Positions 21,287-28,564 of a DNA stretch of 28,564 nucleotides are shown one piece after another. Every line of letters starts with the position of its first letter. Positions within the stretch are counted from its first letter, which is position 1. This DNA comes from an uncultured Eubacteriales bacterium (GTDB lineage: Bacteria > Bacillota > Clostridia > Oscillospirales > Oscillospiraceae). The stretch spans positions 1 through 28,564 of the forward strand of contig CAUGSS010000030.1 of assembly GCA_959602365.1 (NCBI GenBank). The letters are read 5' to 3'. Under the pieces are notes generated by a model. That model saw only the letters and a program-made list of their open reading frames with translations. It made no database searches and had not been told where the DNA came from. Made by a program: the position numbers and the translations under genes.

Positions 21287-24097
21287 TCACTCCAGCCCCA
21301 TGGCGCGGACCACGGCGGCGCACCGGGGGCACAGCTCGGGATGGCCCCCGGGGGTGCCGATGCTGGGATGGTGGTTCCAGCAGCGGGGGCACTTGGGGGC
21401 CTCGTCCATCTCCACCCGGACGGTCAGGCCGGGGAAGGCCTCTCCCTGATAGCCCTGGCCGGCGCCGTGGACAATCTCCACCCGGCTGACGATGAACAGG
21501 GCCTCGAAGTGGTGGCTCTGCAGCTTCTGGAACCGCTCCCAGGCGCTGTCATCCAGGTACAGGGTGAGCTTGGCGTCGGTGGACTTCTTGACGGTCTTGG
21601 CGGCCCGGACCTCCTCCAGGGCCTTGTTGACGTCGTCCTTCAGGGCCAGGATGTCCGCCCAGTAGGCGCTCTGCTCCGGGGTGAAGGCCAGGGCCGGGTC
21701 GGCCTCGGGCATGGGGTTGAAGAGCACGCTCTCGGCGTCGTCGCCCTGGGCGTGGGGCATGGCGGCCCAGACCTCCTCGCTGGTGAAGGCCAGCACCGGG
21801 GCCAGCAGCCGCACCATGGCGTCCAGGATGCGGTAGATGGCGCTCTGGGCGCTCTTCCGGGGGAAGGAGCCCGGGGCCTCACAGTACAGCCGGTCCTTGA
21901 TGATGTCCAGATAGAAGTTGGACATGTCGATGACGCAGAAGTTGTAGATGGCGCGGTAGACGCTGTGGAACTCGTAGCCGTCATAGTGCCTGCGGCACTC
22001 GGCCACCAGGTCGTTGCACCGGGTGACCGCCCACTGGTCCAGCTCGATCATATCGCCGTAGGCCACCTGGTCGTCCGGGTCGAAGCCCTCCAGGTTGCCC
22101 AGGATATACCGGCAGGTGTTGCGGATCTTCAGATAGGCGTCGGCCAGCTGCTTCAGGATGTCCTTGGACAGGCGCATATCCTGGGTGTAGTCGGCGGAGG
22201 ACACCCACAGCCGGAAGATATCGGCGCCGTACTGCTGGATGGTGTCCTGGGGGCTGATGGCGTTGCCCAGGGACTTGTGCATCACCTTGCCCTGGCCGTC
22301 CACAGTCCAGCCGTGGGTGATGATCTGCTTGTAGGGGGCCACGCCGTTGACCGCAATGCTGGTCAGCATGGAGGACTGGAACCAGCCCCGGTACTGGTCG
22401 CCGCCCTCCAGGTAGAGGTCGGCGGGATAGCCCAACTCGGGCCGCTTGGCGGCCACGGCGGCCCAGGTGGAGCCGGAGTCAAACCACACGTCCAGAATAT
22501 CCTTTTCCTTGCGGAAGCTGGTGCAGCCGCACTCGCATTTGGCCCCCTCGGGCATCAGCTCTTCCACGGAGCGCTCCCACCAGGCGTTGGAGCCCTCGGC
22601 GCCAAACAGCTTGGAGATCTTGTCGATGGACTCCTCGGTGCAGTAGGGCTTGCCGCACTCCTGGCAGAAGAACATGGGGATGGGCACGCCCCAGGTGCGC
22701 TGGCGGGAGATGCACCAGTCAGAGCGCTCCCGGATCATGGAGATCATCCGCTCCTTGCCCCAGGCGGGCTTCCAGAAGATGTCCTCGCAGGCGGCCACGG
22801 CCTGGTCCTTGATGGCGTCCACGCTGGCGAACCACTGCTGGGTGGCCCGGAAAATGACCGGCTTCTTGCACCGCCAGCAGTGGGGGTAGCTGTGGACGAT
22901 GTCCTTGGCGGAGAGGATATAGCCCCCCTCCTGCAGGTCCTTGAAGATGACCGGGTGGGCCTTCTGGACATGGAGGCCGGCATAGGGGCCGGCGTACTCG
23001 TTGAGCAGGCCCCGGGCGTCCACCGAGACCTCCATGGTGATGTCGGTGGGAATCTGCTCATAGCGCTGGCAGACGTAAAAGTCGTCCAGGCCGAAGGCCG
23101 GGGCGGTGTGGACGCAGCCGGAGCCGGCGTCCAGGGTGACGTGGTCGCCCAAAATAATCAGGGAGTCCCGGTTCATAAAGGGATGGTAGGCGGTCATCCG
23201 CTCGAAGAAGGTGCCCGGCATGGTGGCCAGGATCTCATACTCGGCAATGCCGCTCTCCTTCATGACGCCGTCGGCCAGCTCGGCGGCCATGATATAGACC
23301 TCCCCATTGGCCCGCACCAGGGCGTAGTCCAGCTGGGGATTCAGGCAGATGGCCATGTTCCCCGGCAGGGTCCAGGTGGTGGTGGTCCAGATGACGAAGA
23401 ACATCTTGTCCAGATCGCCGTACTGGCTCAGCTTGCCCTGGTCGTCGTGAACCCGGAACTTGACGAAGATCGTGGTGACCGGGTCGTCGGCGTACTCCAC
23501 CTCGGCCTCGGCCAGGGCGGTCTCACAGGTGGGGCACCAGTAGGTGGGCTTCAGCCCCTGGTAGATCAGCCCCTTCCGGGCCATGGCCCCGAACACCTTG
23601 ACCTGCTCGGCCTCAAACTCGGGCGTCAGGGTGACATAGGGATGATCCCAGTCTCCCATGACCCCCAGCCGCTTGAAGTCCTCCCGCTGCTTGTCCAGCT
23701 GCTCCAGGGCGAAGGTGCGGCACTTGTCCCGGAACTCGGGCACCGGCATCTCGCTGCGCTTGACCCCCTGCTTCTGGATGGCGGTCTCGATGGGCATGCC
23801 GTGGGTGTCCCAGCCCGGGACATAGGGGGCCTGGAACCCGGACATGTTCTTGTAGCGGACGATGAAGTCCTTGAGCACCTTGTTCATGGCGGTGCCGATG
23901 TGGATGTTGCCGTTGGCGTAGGGGGGGCCGTCGTGGAGAATGAACTTGGGCTTGCCCTCATTCTTGGCCATCAGGCGGCGGTAGATGTCCCTGCGCTCAA
24001 AGTCCTCCAGCATGCCGGGCTCCCGCTTGGCGAGGGCCGCCCGCATGGGGAAGTCGGTCTTCGGCAGATTGATCGTCTTGTTGTAGTCCTGACCCAT
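21287..24097 (-). CDS. ileS: isoleucyl-tRNA synthetase
   Basis: 936-residue class I aminoacyl-tRNA synthetase that charges tRNA-Ile. The HIGH-type motif is HIGT (66-69) in GNIHIGTAMNK; the KMSKS-type loop is VMHKS (605-609) in GKVMHKSLGN, a variant of the usual KMSKS. The editing domain lies between, including the GSGCVHTAPAFG strand. The anticodon-binding region and a C-terminal zinc knuckle (C903, C906, C923, C926) complete the bacterial form. Length is normal. It is the last gene of the minus-strand division run, 95 nt after divIVA. There is no T-box leader in that gap, so it is probably controlled by the operon and a short intercistronic hairpin. The ribosome site (GAGAGGA) is a little far from the ATG. 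Confidence 0.97.
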   Translation of the reverse strand: MGQDYNKTINLPKTDFPMRAALAKREPGMLEDFERRDIYRRLMAKNEGKPKFILHDGPPYANGNIHIGTAMNKVLKDFIVRYKNMSGFQAPYVPGWDTHGMPIETAIQKQGVKRSEMPVPEFRDKCRTFALEQLDKQREDFKRLGVMGDWDHPYVTLTPEFEAEQVKVFGAMARKGLIYQGLKPTYWCPTCETALAEAEVEYADDPVTTIFVKFRVHDDQGKLSQYGDLDKMFFVIWTTTTWTLPGNMAICLNPQLDYALVRANGEVYIMAAELADGVMKESGIAEYEILATMPGTFFERMTAYHPFMNRDSLIILGDHVTLDAGSGCVHTAPAFGLDDFYVCQRYEQIPTDITMEVSVDARGLLNEYAGPYAGLHVQKAHPVIFKDLQEGGYILSAKDIVHSYPHCWRCKKPVIFRATQQWFASVDAIKDQAVAACEDIFWKPAWGKERMISMIRERSDWCISRQRTWGVPIPMFFCQECGKPYCTEESIDKISKLFGAEGSNAWWERSVEELMPEGAKCECGCTSFRKEKDILDVWFDSGSTWAAVAAKRPELGYPADLYLEGGDQYRGWFQSSMLTSIAVNGVAPYKQIITHGWTVDGQGKVMHKSLGNAISPQDTIQQYGADIFRLWVSSADYTQDMRLSKDILKQLADAYLKIRNTCRYILGNLEGFDPDDQVAYGDMIELDQWAVTRCNDLVAECRRHYDGYEFHSVYRAIYNFCVIDMSNFYLDIIKDRLYCEAPGSFPRKSAQSAIYRILDAMVRLLAPVLAFTSEEVWAAMPHAQGDDAESVLFNPMPEADPALAFTPEQSAYWADILALKDDVNKALEEVRAAKTVKKSTDAKLTLYLDDSAWERFQKLQSHHFEALFIVSRVEIVHGAGQGYQGEAFPGLTVRVEMDEAPKCPRCWNHHPSIGTPGGHPELCPRCAAVVRAMGLE

Positions 24098-24131
24098 AGG
24101 TTACGCTTCTTCCTCTCTATCAAGCGCGAAT

Positions 24132-24167
24132 GTCACAGCCGCGATTTTGACCCAACGCGGCTGTGAC
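24132..24167 (-). other. intercistronic hairpin between divIVA and ileS
   Basis: Perfect 12-bp inverted repeat GTCACAGCCGCG / CGCGGCTGTGAC with a 12-nt loop and no T-tract. Without a T-tract it is more likely a stability or processing element than a full terminator. Confidence 0.6.
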
Positions 24168-24192
24168 AACGGCACAAAATACTGCTGTTTGA

Positions 24193-24969
24193 TTACTTGA
24201 TCTCGTAGTTGCGGCCAAAGCGCAGCTCACTGAGATCCAGCCGGCGGGTGGGGGCGTCGTCCACGTCGTCATCCACAATACGGCTGGTGGGACGGGCCGG
24301 GGCAGCAGCGGGCGCCTCGTCGGTCTTGACGGCCTCCTCTTCAGCGGCCCCCTCCTGAGACTCCTCCTCCGCTTCCGCGGCGGCGGGCGTCTCCCCGGCG
24401 GCCTGGGCAGGGGCGGGCTCGTCCTGCATCACCCGGCGGATGGAATCGCCGATCTCGCTGACCACCTCATCGGCAACGGCGGAACCCTCCTCCTCCGCCG
24501 CAGTCTCGGCGGCCATGGCCTCCGGATCGGGCAGCGAGTCCAGGAACTCCTGCTCGTGGGCCAGCAGGTCCCGAATGCTGGCGGTCATCGCGGCCACGGA
24601 GGCCCGGGCGCTCTTCAGCTTGGCCTCTTCCTCGGCCACCTGACGGGCCAGCTTGTCCGCCTGCTCCCGGGCGATGGATTCGGCCTCTTCCAGCATTTTG
24701 GCCCGCTTCTCCTTGGCCTCCTCCACCAGCTGGTTGGCCATCTTCTGGGCGGTGAGCAGGGTGGCCCGCATAGCGCCCTCGGTCTCCTGATACTCGGTGA
24801 TCTTGTCGGCCAGCACTTTCATCTTGCGCTTCAGGACGGCGTTCTCCTTGTACAGCTCGGTGTAATCCGCGGTGAGCTGATCCAGGAAATTGTCCACATC
24901 CTGCATATCATAGCCGCCTTTTTTGGCTTTCGGAAATACGCGCTCTTCCACTTCCTGTGGCGTAAGCAT
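24193..24969 (-). CDS. divIVA: DivIVA-domain cell-division protein
   Basis: 258-residue cytoplasmic coiled-coil protein that marks curved membrane at division sites and poles. The N-terminal membrane-binding and dimer part is MLTPQEVEERVFPKAKKGGYDMQDVDNFLDQL, a classic DivIVA start. A long coiled coil runs from about 35 to 130, with KMANQLVEEAKEKRAKMLEEAE heptads. The last ~110 residues are acidic, Ala/Glu-rich and disordered, ending with a short conserved-looking LDLSELRFGRNYEIK. AAAGGGGG precedes the ATG. The gene lies between sepF and ileS, as in many Firmicutes division clusters, but ylmG and ylmH are missing from between it and sepF. Confidence 0.92.
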   Translation of the reverse strand: MLTPQEVEERVFPKAKKGGYDMQDVDNFLDQLTADYTELYKENAVLKRKMKVLADKITEYQETEGAMRATLLTAQKMANQLVEEAKEKRAKMLEEAESIAREQADKLARQVAEEEAKLKSARASVAAMTASIRDLLAHEQEFLDSLPDPEAMAAETAAEEEGSAVADEVVSEIGDSIRRVMQDEPAPAQAAGETPAAAEAEEESQEGAAEEEAVKTDEAPAAAPARPTSRIVDDDVDDAPTRRLDLSELRFGRNYEIK

Positions 24970-25081
24970 GAGAAAAGTCCCCCTTTTGTCAGTTTATCTG
25001 TCTCCCGGCCGCCGCGGTGGTCCCGCCCCGGCGGCCGGATCCAGGGCGCGCGGCGCTTCCGCCTCCGCGCCCTCTTCGGAC
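24970..25081 (-). other. sepF-divIVA gap with two GC hairpins
   Basis: This 112-nt gap contains GGGCGCG/CGCGCCC-type pairing close to sepF and then a 10-bp perfect inverted repeat CCGGCCGCCG/CGGCGGCCGG; neither has a T-tract. No gene is present. It may modulate read-through or stabilise the upstream RNA. Confidence 0.45.
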
Positions 25082-25678
25082 TCAGAAATACAGCCCGTTG
25101 CTCTCCAGCTCGTCAATCAAATCGCCGATGATATCCACATTATAGGGCGTGATGATGTAGGTGGCGGCGCTGATCTTCTTGATCTTGCCCTCCTGGGCAT
25201 AGGCCACGCCGGAGAGGAAGTCAATCAGTCTCCGGGCGATGTCCTTGTTGGTGGACTCCAGATTGAGCACCACCGTCCGCTTGTCCCGCAGGTGGTCGGC
25301 AATGTCCGAGGCGTTCTCAAACTTCTCCGGCTTCACCAGCACCACCTGGAGCTGGGTGGTGGTGTTGATATTGACCACCTTGTCCGCCGGGCGGCGGGCC
25401 GGGGCGTCATAGCTGTAGGAGCGGGCGCTCTCCCGGGTATCCCGGGTCTCCCGGCCGTAGGTACGGGCGCTCTCCCGGCTGTCGCGGCTCTCCCGGCTCT
25501 CCCGAGTGGGACGGCTGTCCCGGCTGGAGCGGGTCTCCCGGCGGGAAGTGCGGCGGGGGGCGGGCTCGTCCTCCTCCTCTTCCTCCTCGTCGTATTCCTC
25601 CTCCAGCTCCTCATCATATTCCTCGTCCTCGTCCTCATAGGGGCGGGCCAGTCTTCTCAGTTCATCCATGAGTCCCAT
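25082..25678 (-). CDS. sepF: SepF cell-division protein
   Basis: 198-residue cytoplasmic protein that tethers FtsZ to the membrane. The N-terminal membrane-binding helix MGLMDELRRLARPY is followed by an acidic stretch (15-38, mostly Glu/Asp/Tyr) and an unusual Arg/Ser-rich linker (about 42-87) built of RESRDS- and RETRDT-like steps. The C-terminal SepF core (about 99-198) has KVVNINTTTQLQVVLVKPE, the FENASDIADHLRDKRTVVLNLE motif and GKIKKISAATYIITP. Start at ATG 25678, 6 nt after AAGGAGGAGCC. It lies 40 nt after yggS, in the same operon. The core is standard; the long two-part linker is longer than usual. Confidence 0.93.
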   Translation of the reverse strand: MGLMDELRRLARPYEDEDEEYDEELEEEYDEEEEEEDEPAPRRTSRRETRSSRDSRPTRESRESRDSRESARTYGRETRDTRESARSYSYDAPARRPADKVVNINTTTQLQVVLVKPEKFENASDIADHLRDKRTVVLNLESTNKDIARRLIDFLSGVAYAQEGKIKKISAATYIITPYNVDIIGDLIDELESNGLYF

Positions 25679-25718
25679 ACAAAAGGCTCCTCCTTGTTGT
25701 CGTTGCGGCGCTTCGTCC

Positions 25719-26435
25719 TCAGCCCAGGGCGCGCACAGGCGGCCGGGGGCCAAACAGAGCGGTGCCCACCCGCACCAGGGTGGCGCCCTCCAGAATCGCG
25801 TCTGTGAAGTCTCCGCTCATCCCCATGGACAATATGTCCATAGTACTCTTATTATTATACTTTTTCTCTGTTATGTCAACAAAAAGCTGGCGCATTGCGG
25901 CAAAAAATCTACGGTTTTCGCCCTCTCCGGTGGAAATTGGCGGAATGGCCATCAGTCCCCGGAGCCTGACGTGCTCCATCTGCCCCGCCAGAGCCGCCAG
26001 CTGATGGGCCTGCTCAGGGGTGACGCCGGACTTGGAGGCCTCTCCCCCGATGTTGACTTCAATCAGGATATCCTGGCACAGGCCCAGCCTTTCCGCCCGC
26101 CGGTCGATGAGTTCCAGCAGCTCCTGCCCATCCACCGACTGGATCAGATCCACTTTGCCCACCACATATTTCACCTTGTTTCGCTGCAGGTGGCCGATGA
26201 AGTGGACCTGGGCGCCCTCATAGGCCCCGTCGGCCAGGTGGCCGGTGAGCTCCTGCACCCGGTTTTCGCCACAGACGGTGATGCCGGCGGCGATGGCGGC
26301 GCGGATGGTGTCGCTGGTCTGTACCTTGGTGGCAGCACAGAGGGTGATTTCCGCCGGATCCCGTCCGGCGGTCCGGGCCGCGGCCTCTATTTTCTCCCGC
26401 ACGGCCTGAACCCGTTCAGTCAGCGTCTGTTCCAT
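25719..26435 (-). CDS. yggS: YggS/YlmE-family PLP homeostasis protein
   Basis: 238-residue PLP-binding TIM-barrel protein (PLPBP family) that buffers cellular vitamin B6. K37 in CAATKVQTSD is the PLP-binding lysine; GENRVQEL, FIGHLQRNKVK and the SMGMSGDFTDAI phosphate loop with VRVGTALFG at the end are the family signs. Length is normal. The ATG starts 1 nt after the stop of the HlyD-like gene (TGA-T-ATG), so they are tightly coupled. In Firmicutes this gene (ylmE) typically sits just upstream of sepF, as here. Confidence 0.94.
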   Translation of the reverse strand: MEQTLTERVQAVREKIEAAARTAGRDPAEITLCAATKVQTSDTIRAAIAAGITVCGENRVQELTGHLADGAYEGAQVHFIGHLQRNKVKYVVGKVDLIQSVDGQELLELIDRRAERLGLCQDILIEVNIGGEASKSGVTPEQAHQLAALAGQMEHVRLRGLMAIPPISTGEGENRRFFAAMRQLFVDITEKKYNNKSTMDILSMGMSGDFTDAILEGATLVRVGTALFGPRPPVRALG

Positions 26436-26436
26436 A

Positions 26437-27723
26437 TCAATTCAAAACGACCTTTCCATCATAGATGTCCTCACCGCTGACAATCACGGTGTCCCCCTCC
26501 CGGAGGGCGGTGGCCTGTTCATAATCGGAGAGCGTCTGCTGATTTCCCTCTTCGTCCACCTTGTCGGCCTGGGCGATCAGGTAGTAGTCCTCCGCCTCCC
26601 AGAGAATCTGCACCGGAACCCACTCGGCCTGGGCGCCGGATACCCGGTAGACGCCCAGCTGGCCCACCTGGTCCAGGTTTTCGTCCTGGTTCACCCGCAC
26701 CGCCCGCTTGGGCACCCGCAGTCCGGTGACGCTGTAGGTGACAATGCTGGCCTCCTGCTCCCGCAGGCCGGTGATCTGGGCGGCGTAGTCCCGGGAGAAG
26801 AAGGTGACGTTGACCCGGCCGTTCTCCGGGTCGCTGACCCGGGTCACTGTGGCGGAGAAATTGCGCCCGGATTCATCAAAGCGCAGCGTGACATCCGCCC
26901 CATCATACAGGTTCTGGGCCTGCCCCTCCGTCAGATTGCAGCTGAAGTACCAGCCCACTTCGGTGATGACCTTGCCCAGCGCATACTCGGCGGCCGCGCC
27001 CTGGCCGGCCGCCAGGGACTCCAGCCCGCTGGGGGTCAGCCCCTCCAGCGCGGCGGTGGTCAGCACCCCCTCATAGCCGTCCACCTCGGCGGAGTAGAGC
27101 CCCGAGGCCGGGGCGGTAACGGTGGTGTAGGCGCTGCTGGCCTGGGTCTCCAGGCTGTCCACCTGGGCCTGGGCCGCCTCAATCTGTGCCGTCAGGCTGT
27201 CGCTGCCGCTGTCGGCATAGCTGCGGCGGAAAATCAGACTGCGCAGCTCGTCGGCATCGCCGCTGAGGTCGGACAGATCGCCGGCGGCCACCGACGCCCG
27301 CAGGCCGGTGATGGCGGCGACGATGTCGTCCTCCAGGGCTTCGGTGTCCGAGGCCTGGTTGGTGCGGCTCTGGATATACTGGAGGCTCTCCAGCGTGGCC
27401 TGGGCCTCGTCCAGCTGCCGCTGGAGCTCATAGCCGTCGGCGCTGGAGTAAACCCGGGCCACCACGTCGCCGGCCCCCACCTTTTCCCCTTCGGAGCACA
27501 GCACCTCGGTCAGCTCGGTGCCCTGCTCCAGCAGCACTTCATCCCGGAAGAACCAGCCCTGAGCGGTCACCTGTTCCTCCGCGGTATAGTTGGCCAGGGT
27601 GGTGGTGACGGTGTTGGCGGTGAGGGCGTTCCATATGTATACGCCGAAATAGGCCAGCACCCCCACAAAGAGCACCGCCATCAGGATACGCAGCACCCAA
27701 GTGCCCTGTTTCAATGTGTTCAT
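26437..27723 (-). CDS. HlyD-like membrane-fusion/adaptor-type protein in the division operon
   Basis: 428-residue protein with an N-terminal membrane anchor (about 10-32) and a large extracytoplasmic part. A biotinyl/lipoyl-like half motif, GWFFRDEVLLEQGTELTEVL and SEGEKVGAGDVVARVYSS (about 57-95), is followed by a helical hairpin (about 97-195, with many Gln/Glu and Ala) and beta-rich domains to the end. That order is the HlyD/RND-adaptor plan. No ABC or RND pump is nearby, so its partner is unknown. It is read into from hfq (28-nt gap) and runs straight into yggS. AAAGGGG abuts the ATG at 27723, so a TTG three codons later (9 nt from the site) may be the true start. Confidence 0.75.
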   Translation of the reverse strand: MNTLKQGTWVLRILMAVLFVGVLAYFGVYIWNALTANTVTTTLANYTAEEQVTAQGWFFRDEVLLEQGTELTEVLCSEGEKVGAGDVVARVYSSADGYELQRQLDEAQATLESLQYIQSRTNQASDTEALEDDIVAAITGLRASVAAGDLSDLSGDADELRSLIFRRSYADSGSDSLTAQIEAAQAQVDSLETQASSAYTTVTAPASGLYSAEVDGYEGVLTTAALEGLTPSGLESLAAGQGAAAEYALGKVITEVGWYFSCNLTEGQAQNLYDGADVTLRFDESGRNFSATVTRVSDPENGRVNVTFFSRDYAAQITGLREQEASIVTYSVTGLRVPKRAVRVNQDENLDQVGQLGVYRVSGAQAEWVPVQILWEAEDYYLIAQADKVDEEGNQQTLSDYEQATALREGDTVIVSGEDIYDGKVVLN

Positions 27724-27751
27724 CCCCTTTCGGAGCTGTCCACCTGCCCGT

Positions 27752-27985
27752 TCAGCGCTCCTCCTCCCGCAGCGGCACCGGCCGCTCCGGCGTAATGGTG
27801 GAGATCGCGTGCTTGTAGATCACCTGCTGCCGCCCCTCGCTGGTGAGCACCACCACGAAGGCGTCAAAGCCGGTGATGATCCCCCGGAGCTGGTACCCGT
27901 TCATCAAAAACATGGTCACCGCCGTCCGGGTGCGGTAGAGCCGGGTGAGGAAAATCTCCTGCAAGTGGTTGGTTTCTTTTGCCAT
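27752..27985 (-). CDS. hfq: RNA chaperone Hfq
   Basis: 77-residue Sm-like RNA chaperone that forms a hexamer and helps small RNAs pair with mRNAs. The Sm1 motif is in NGYQLRGIITGFDAFVVVL and the Sm2 signature YKHAIST (57-63) is intact. GGAC is about 10 nt before the ATG at 27985; the GTG three codons upstream overlaps that region. It follows miaA, the usual order. The C-terminal tail is short and basic-acidic mixed, as in other Firmicutes. Confidence 0.97.
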   Translation of the reverse strand: MAKETNHLQEIFLTRLYRTRTAVTMFLMNGYQLRGIITGFDAFVVVLTSEGRQQVIYKHAISTITPERPVPLREEER

Positions 27986-28013
27986 CTGGAACACGTCCTT
28001 TTTTTCTAAAATT

Positions 28014-28045
28014 CCGGGGACGTGCCCGCCCGGGCTTGTCCCCGG
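28014..28045 (-). other. hairpin between miaA and hfq
   Basis: CCGGGGAC/GTCCCCGG, 8 bp, with a GC-rich loop, starting next to the miaA stop. The minus strand continues AATTTTAG, so it is a weak terminator at best and may partly separate hfq from miaA. Confidence 0.4.
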
Positions 28046-28046
28046 G

Positions 28047-28564
28047 TCATTGTATTCCAGATTCCGTCAGCTTTTCTGTTACAAACCGTCGAAGCGCCGG
28101 CAAATCCGGCTCGCTTCCGTACCGGAACCAAACGGTGCTCCGGTCCCGGCGGAACCAAGTGAGCTGCCGCTTGGCATACTGCCGGGAGCGCAGCTTCACC
28201 TCCTCAAAGGCGTCCTCCGGCGCCCTGCCGCCGGAGATCGCCCCGGCCAGCTCCTTGTAGCCAATGGCCTGCATGGCGGTGCACCGGGGCGACACCCCGC
28301 TGTCCAGCAGCGCGCGCACTTCCCCGGCCAGCCCCCGCCCGGCCATCTCGTCCACCCGCCGGTCGATGCGGGCGTAGAGGTCAGCCCGATCCTCAAAGGT
28401 CAGGCCCAGCTTGAGGGCGGTGTAGCGGGGGGGCAGCAGCCGGGTGGCGGCGTTGTGGGCGGAGATGGTATACCCCGTCTCGTGCCAGACCTCCAGGGCC
28501 CGGATCACCCGCTTGGTGTCCATGGGATGGATGCGGATGGCCGCCTCCGGGTCCACCTTCTGCA
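28047..28564 (-). CDS. miaA: tRNA dimethylallyltransferase, C-terminal part (cut by window end)
   Basis: The last ~172 residues of MiaA, which adds an isoprenoid to A37 of tRNAs reading UNN codons. Visible are VDPEAAIRIHPMDTKRVIRALEVWHETG, a strongly conserved MiaA block, then the LGLTFEDRADLYARIDRRVDEM segment, GYKELAGAI and the ending KLRSRQYAKRQLTWFRRD, which belongs to the tRNA-binding part. The N-terminus, with the P-loop, lies beyond the window. hfq follows 61 nt downstream, the canonical order. Confidence 0.95.
   Translation of the reverse strand, partial: QKVDPEAAIRIHPMDTKRVIRALEVWHETGYTISAHNAATRLLPPRYTALKLGLTFEDRADLYARIDRRVDEMAGRGLAGEVRALLDSGVSPRCTAMQAIGYKELAGAISGGRAPEDAFEEVKLRSRQYAKRQLTWFRRDRSTVWFRYGSEPDLPALRRFVTEKLTESGIQ

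Noticed and set aside
21131..24166. A 1011-codon open frame on the plus strand across ileS
   Set aside because: It is the mirror of ileS in high-GC DNA, with a Gly/Val/Leu/His-rich protein, no ribosome site and no family motif.
24098..24192. T-box leader of ileS
   Set aside because: The gap is only 95 nt and has no T-box sequence or terminator/antiterminator pair.

Overview
The window is about 28.5 kb of high-GC chromosomal DNA with strong AGGAGG-type ribosome binding sites. It carries a division and translation gene run of Firmicutes type (miaA-hfq-HlyD-yggS-sepF-divIVA-ileS) and an Lsa-type ABC-F gene. Together these suggest a high-GC anaerobic clostridial bacterium of the Oscillospiraceae type (Flavonifractor, Lawsonibacter or Pseudoflavonifractor-like). 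That placement is inferred from gene content and codon use; no 16S or marker search was possible. There is no phage, insertion sequence, CRISPR array or tRNA/rRNA gene that I can support.

Region by region. 1-5.3 kb: a UPF0145 protein, an AraC regulator, and a small cassette made of a tandem NTF2/SnoaL-like protein, a LysR regulator and a GPH-type sugar/cation symporter. 5.4-7.3 kb: an Lsa-type ABC-F ribosome-protection gene with its own promoter, a 7-codon leader peptide and a leader terminator. 7.4-9.3 kb: an unrecognised secreted protein and phosphate acetyltransferase. 9.5-11.3 kb: a YARHG-domain lipoprotein. 11.3-14 kb: prmA and a GNAT on the minus strand, divergent from a second GNAT and tadA. 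14.0-14.3 kb: an AT-rich island with two tandem paralogous promoter-transcript-terminator units, read here as sibling small RNAs. 14.4-17.4 kb: a DusB-like tRNA-dihydrouridine synthase, then an ECF sigma factor and its zinc-finger anti-sigma factor. 17.4-18.15 kb: a tandem array of an imperfect palindromic repeat. 18.2-21.2 kb: a metallo-beta-lactamase-fold hydrolase, an alkyltransferase-like protein and two GNATs. 21.3-28.5 kb: a minus-strand run miaA (partial), hfq, HlyD-like, yggS, sepF, divIVA, ileS.

Two features stand out. First, the ABC-F leader has a three-way switch visible in the bases. A 9-nt stretch inside the leader ORF can pair perfectly with a middle segment, and that same middle segment can instead pair perfectly with the 3' arm of the terminator upstream of the ABC-F gene. 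This is the layout expected for ribosome-stalling (antibiotic-sensed) transcription attenuation. Second, the duplicated AT-rich units downstream of tadA each have a promoter, a pair of TTTGTAA boxes 23 nt apart, a C/U-rich single-stranded region that is the reverse complement of a Shine-Dalgarno plus ATG start, and a terminator hairpin. They look like a pair of trans-acting antisense sRNAs in a genome that also encodes Hfq.

The LysR cassette has two similar candidate operators sharing the core AAGGGTA, one before the NTF2-like gene and one before the symporter. This suggests a small regulon for import and conversion of an unknown compound.
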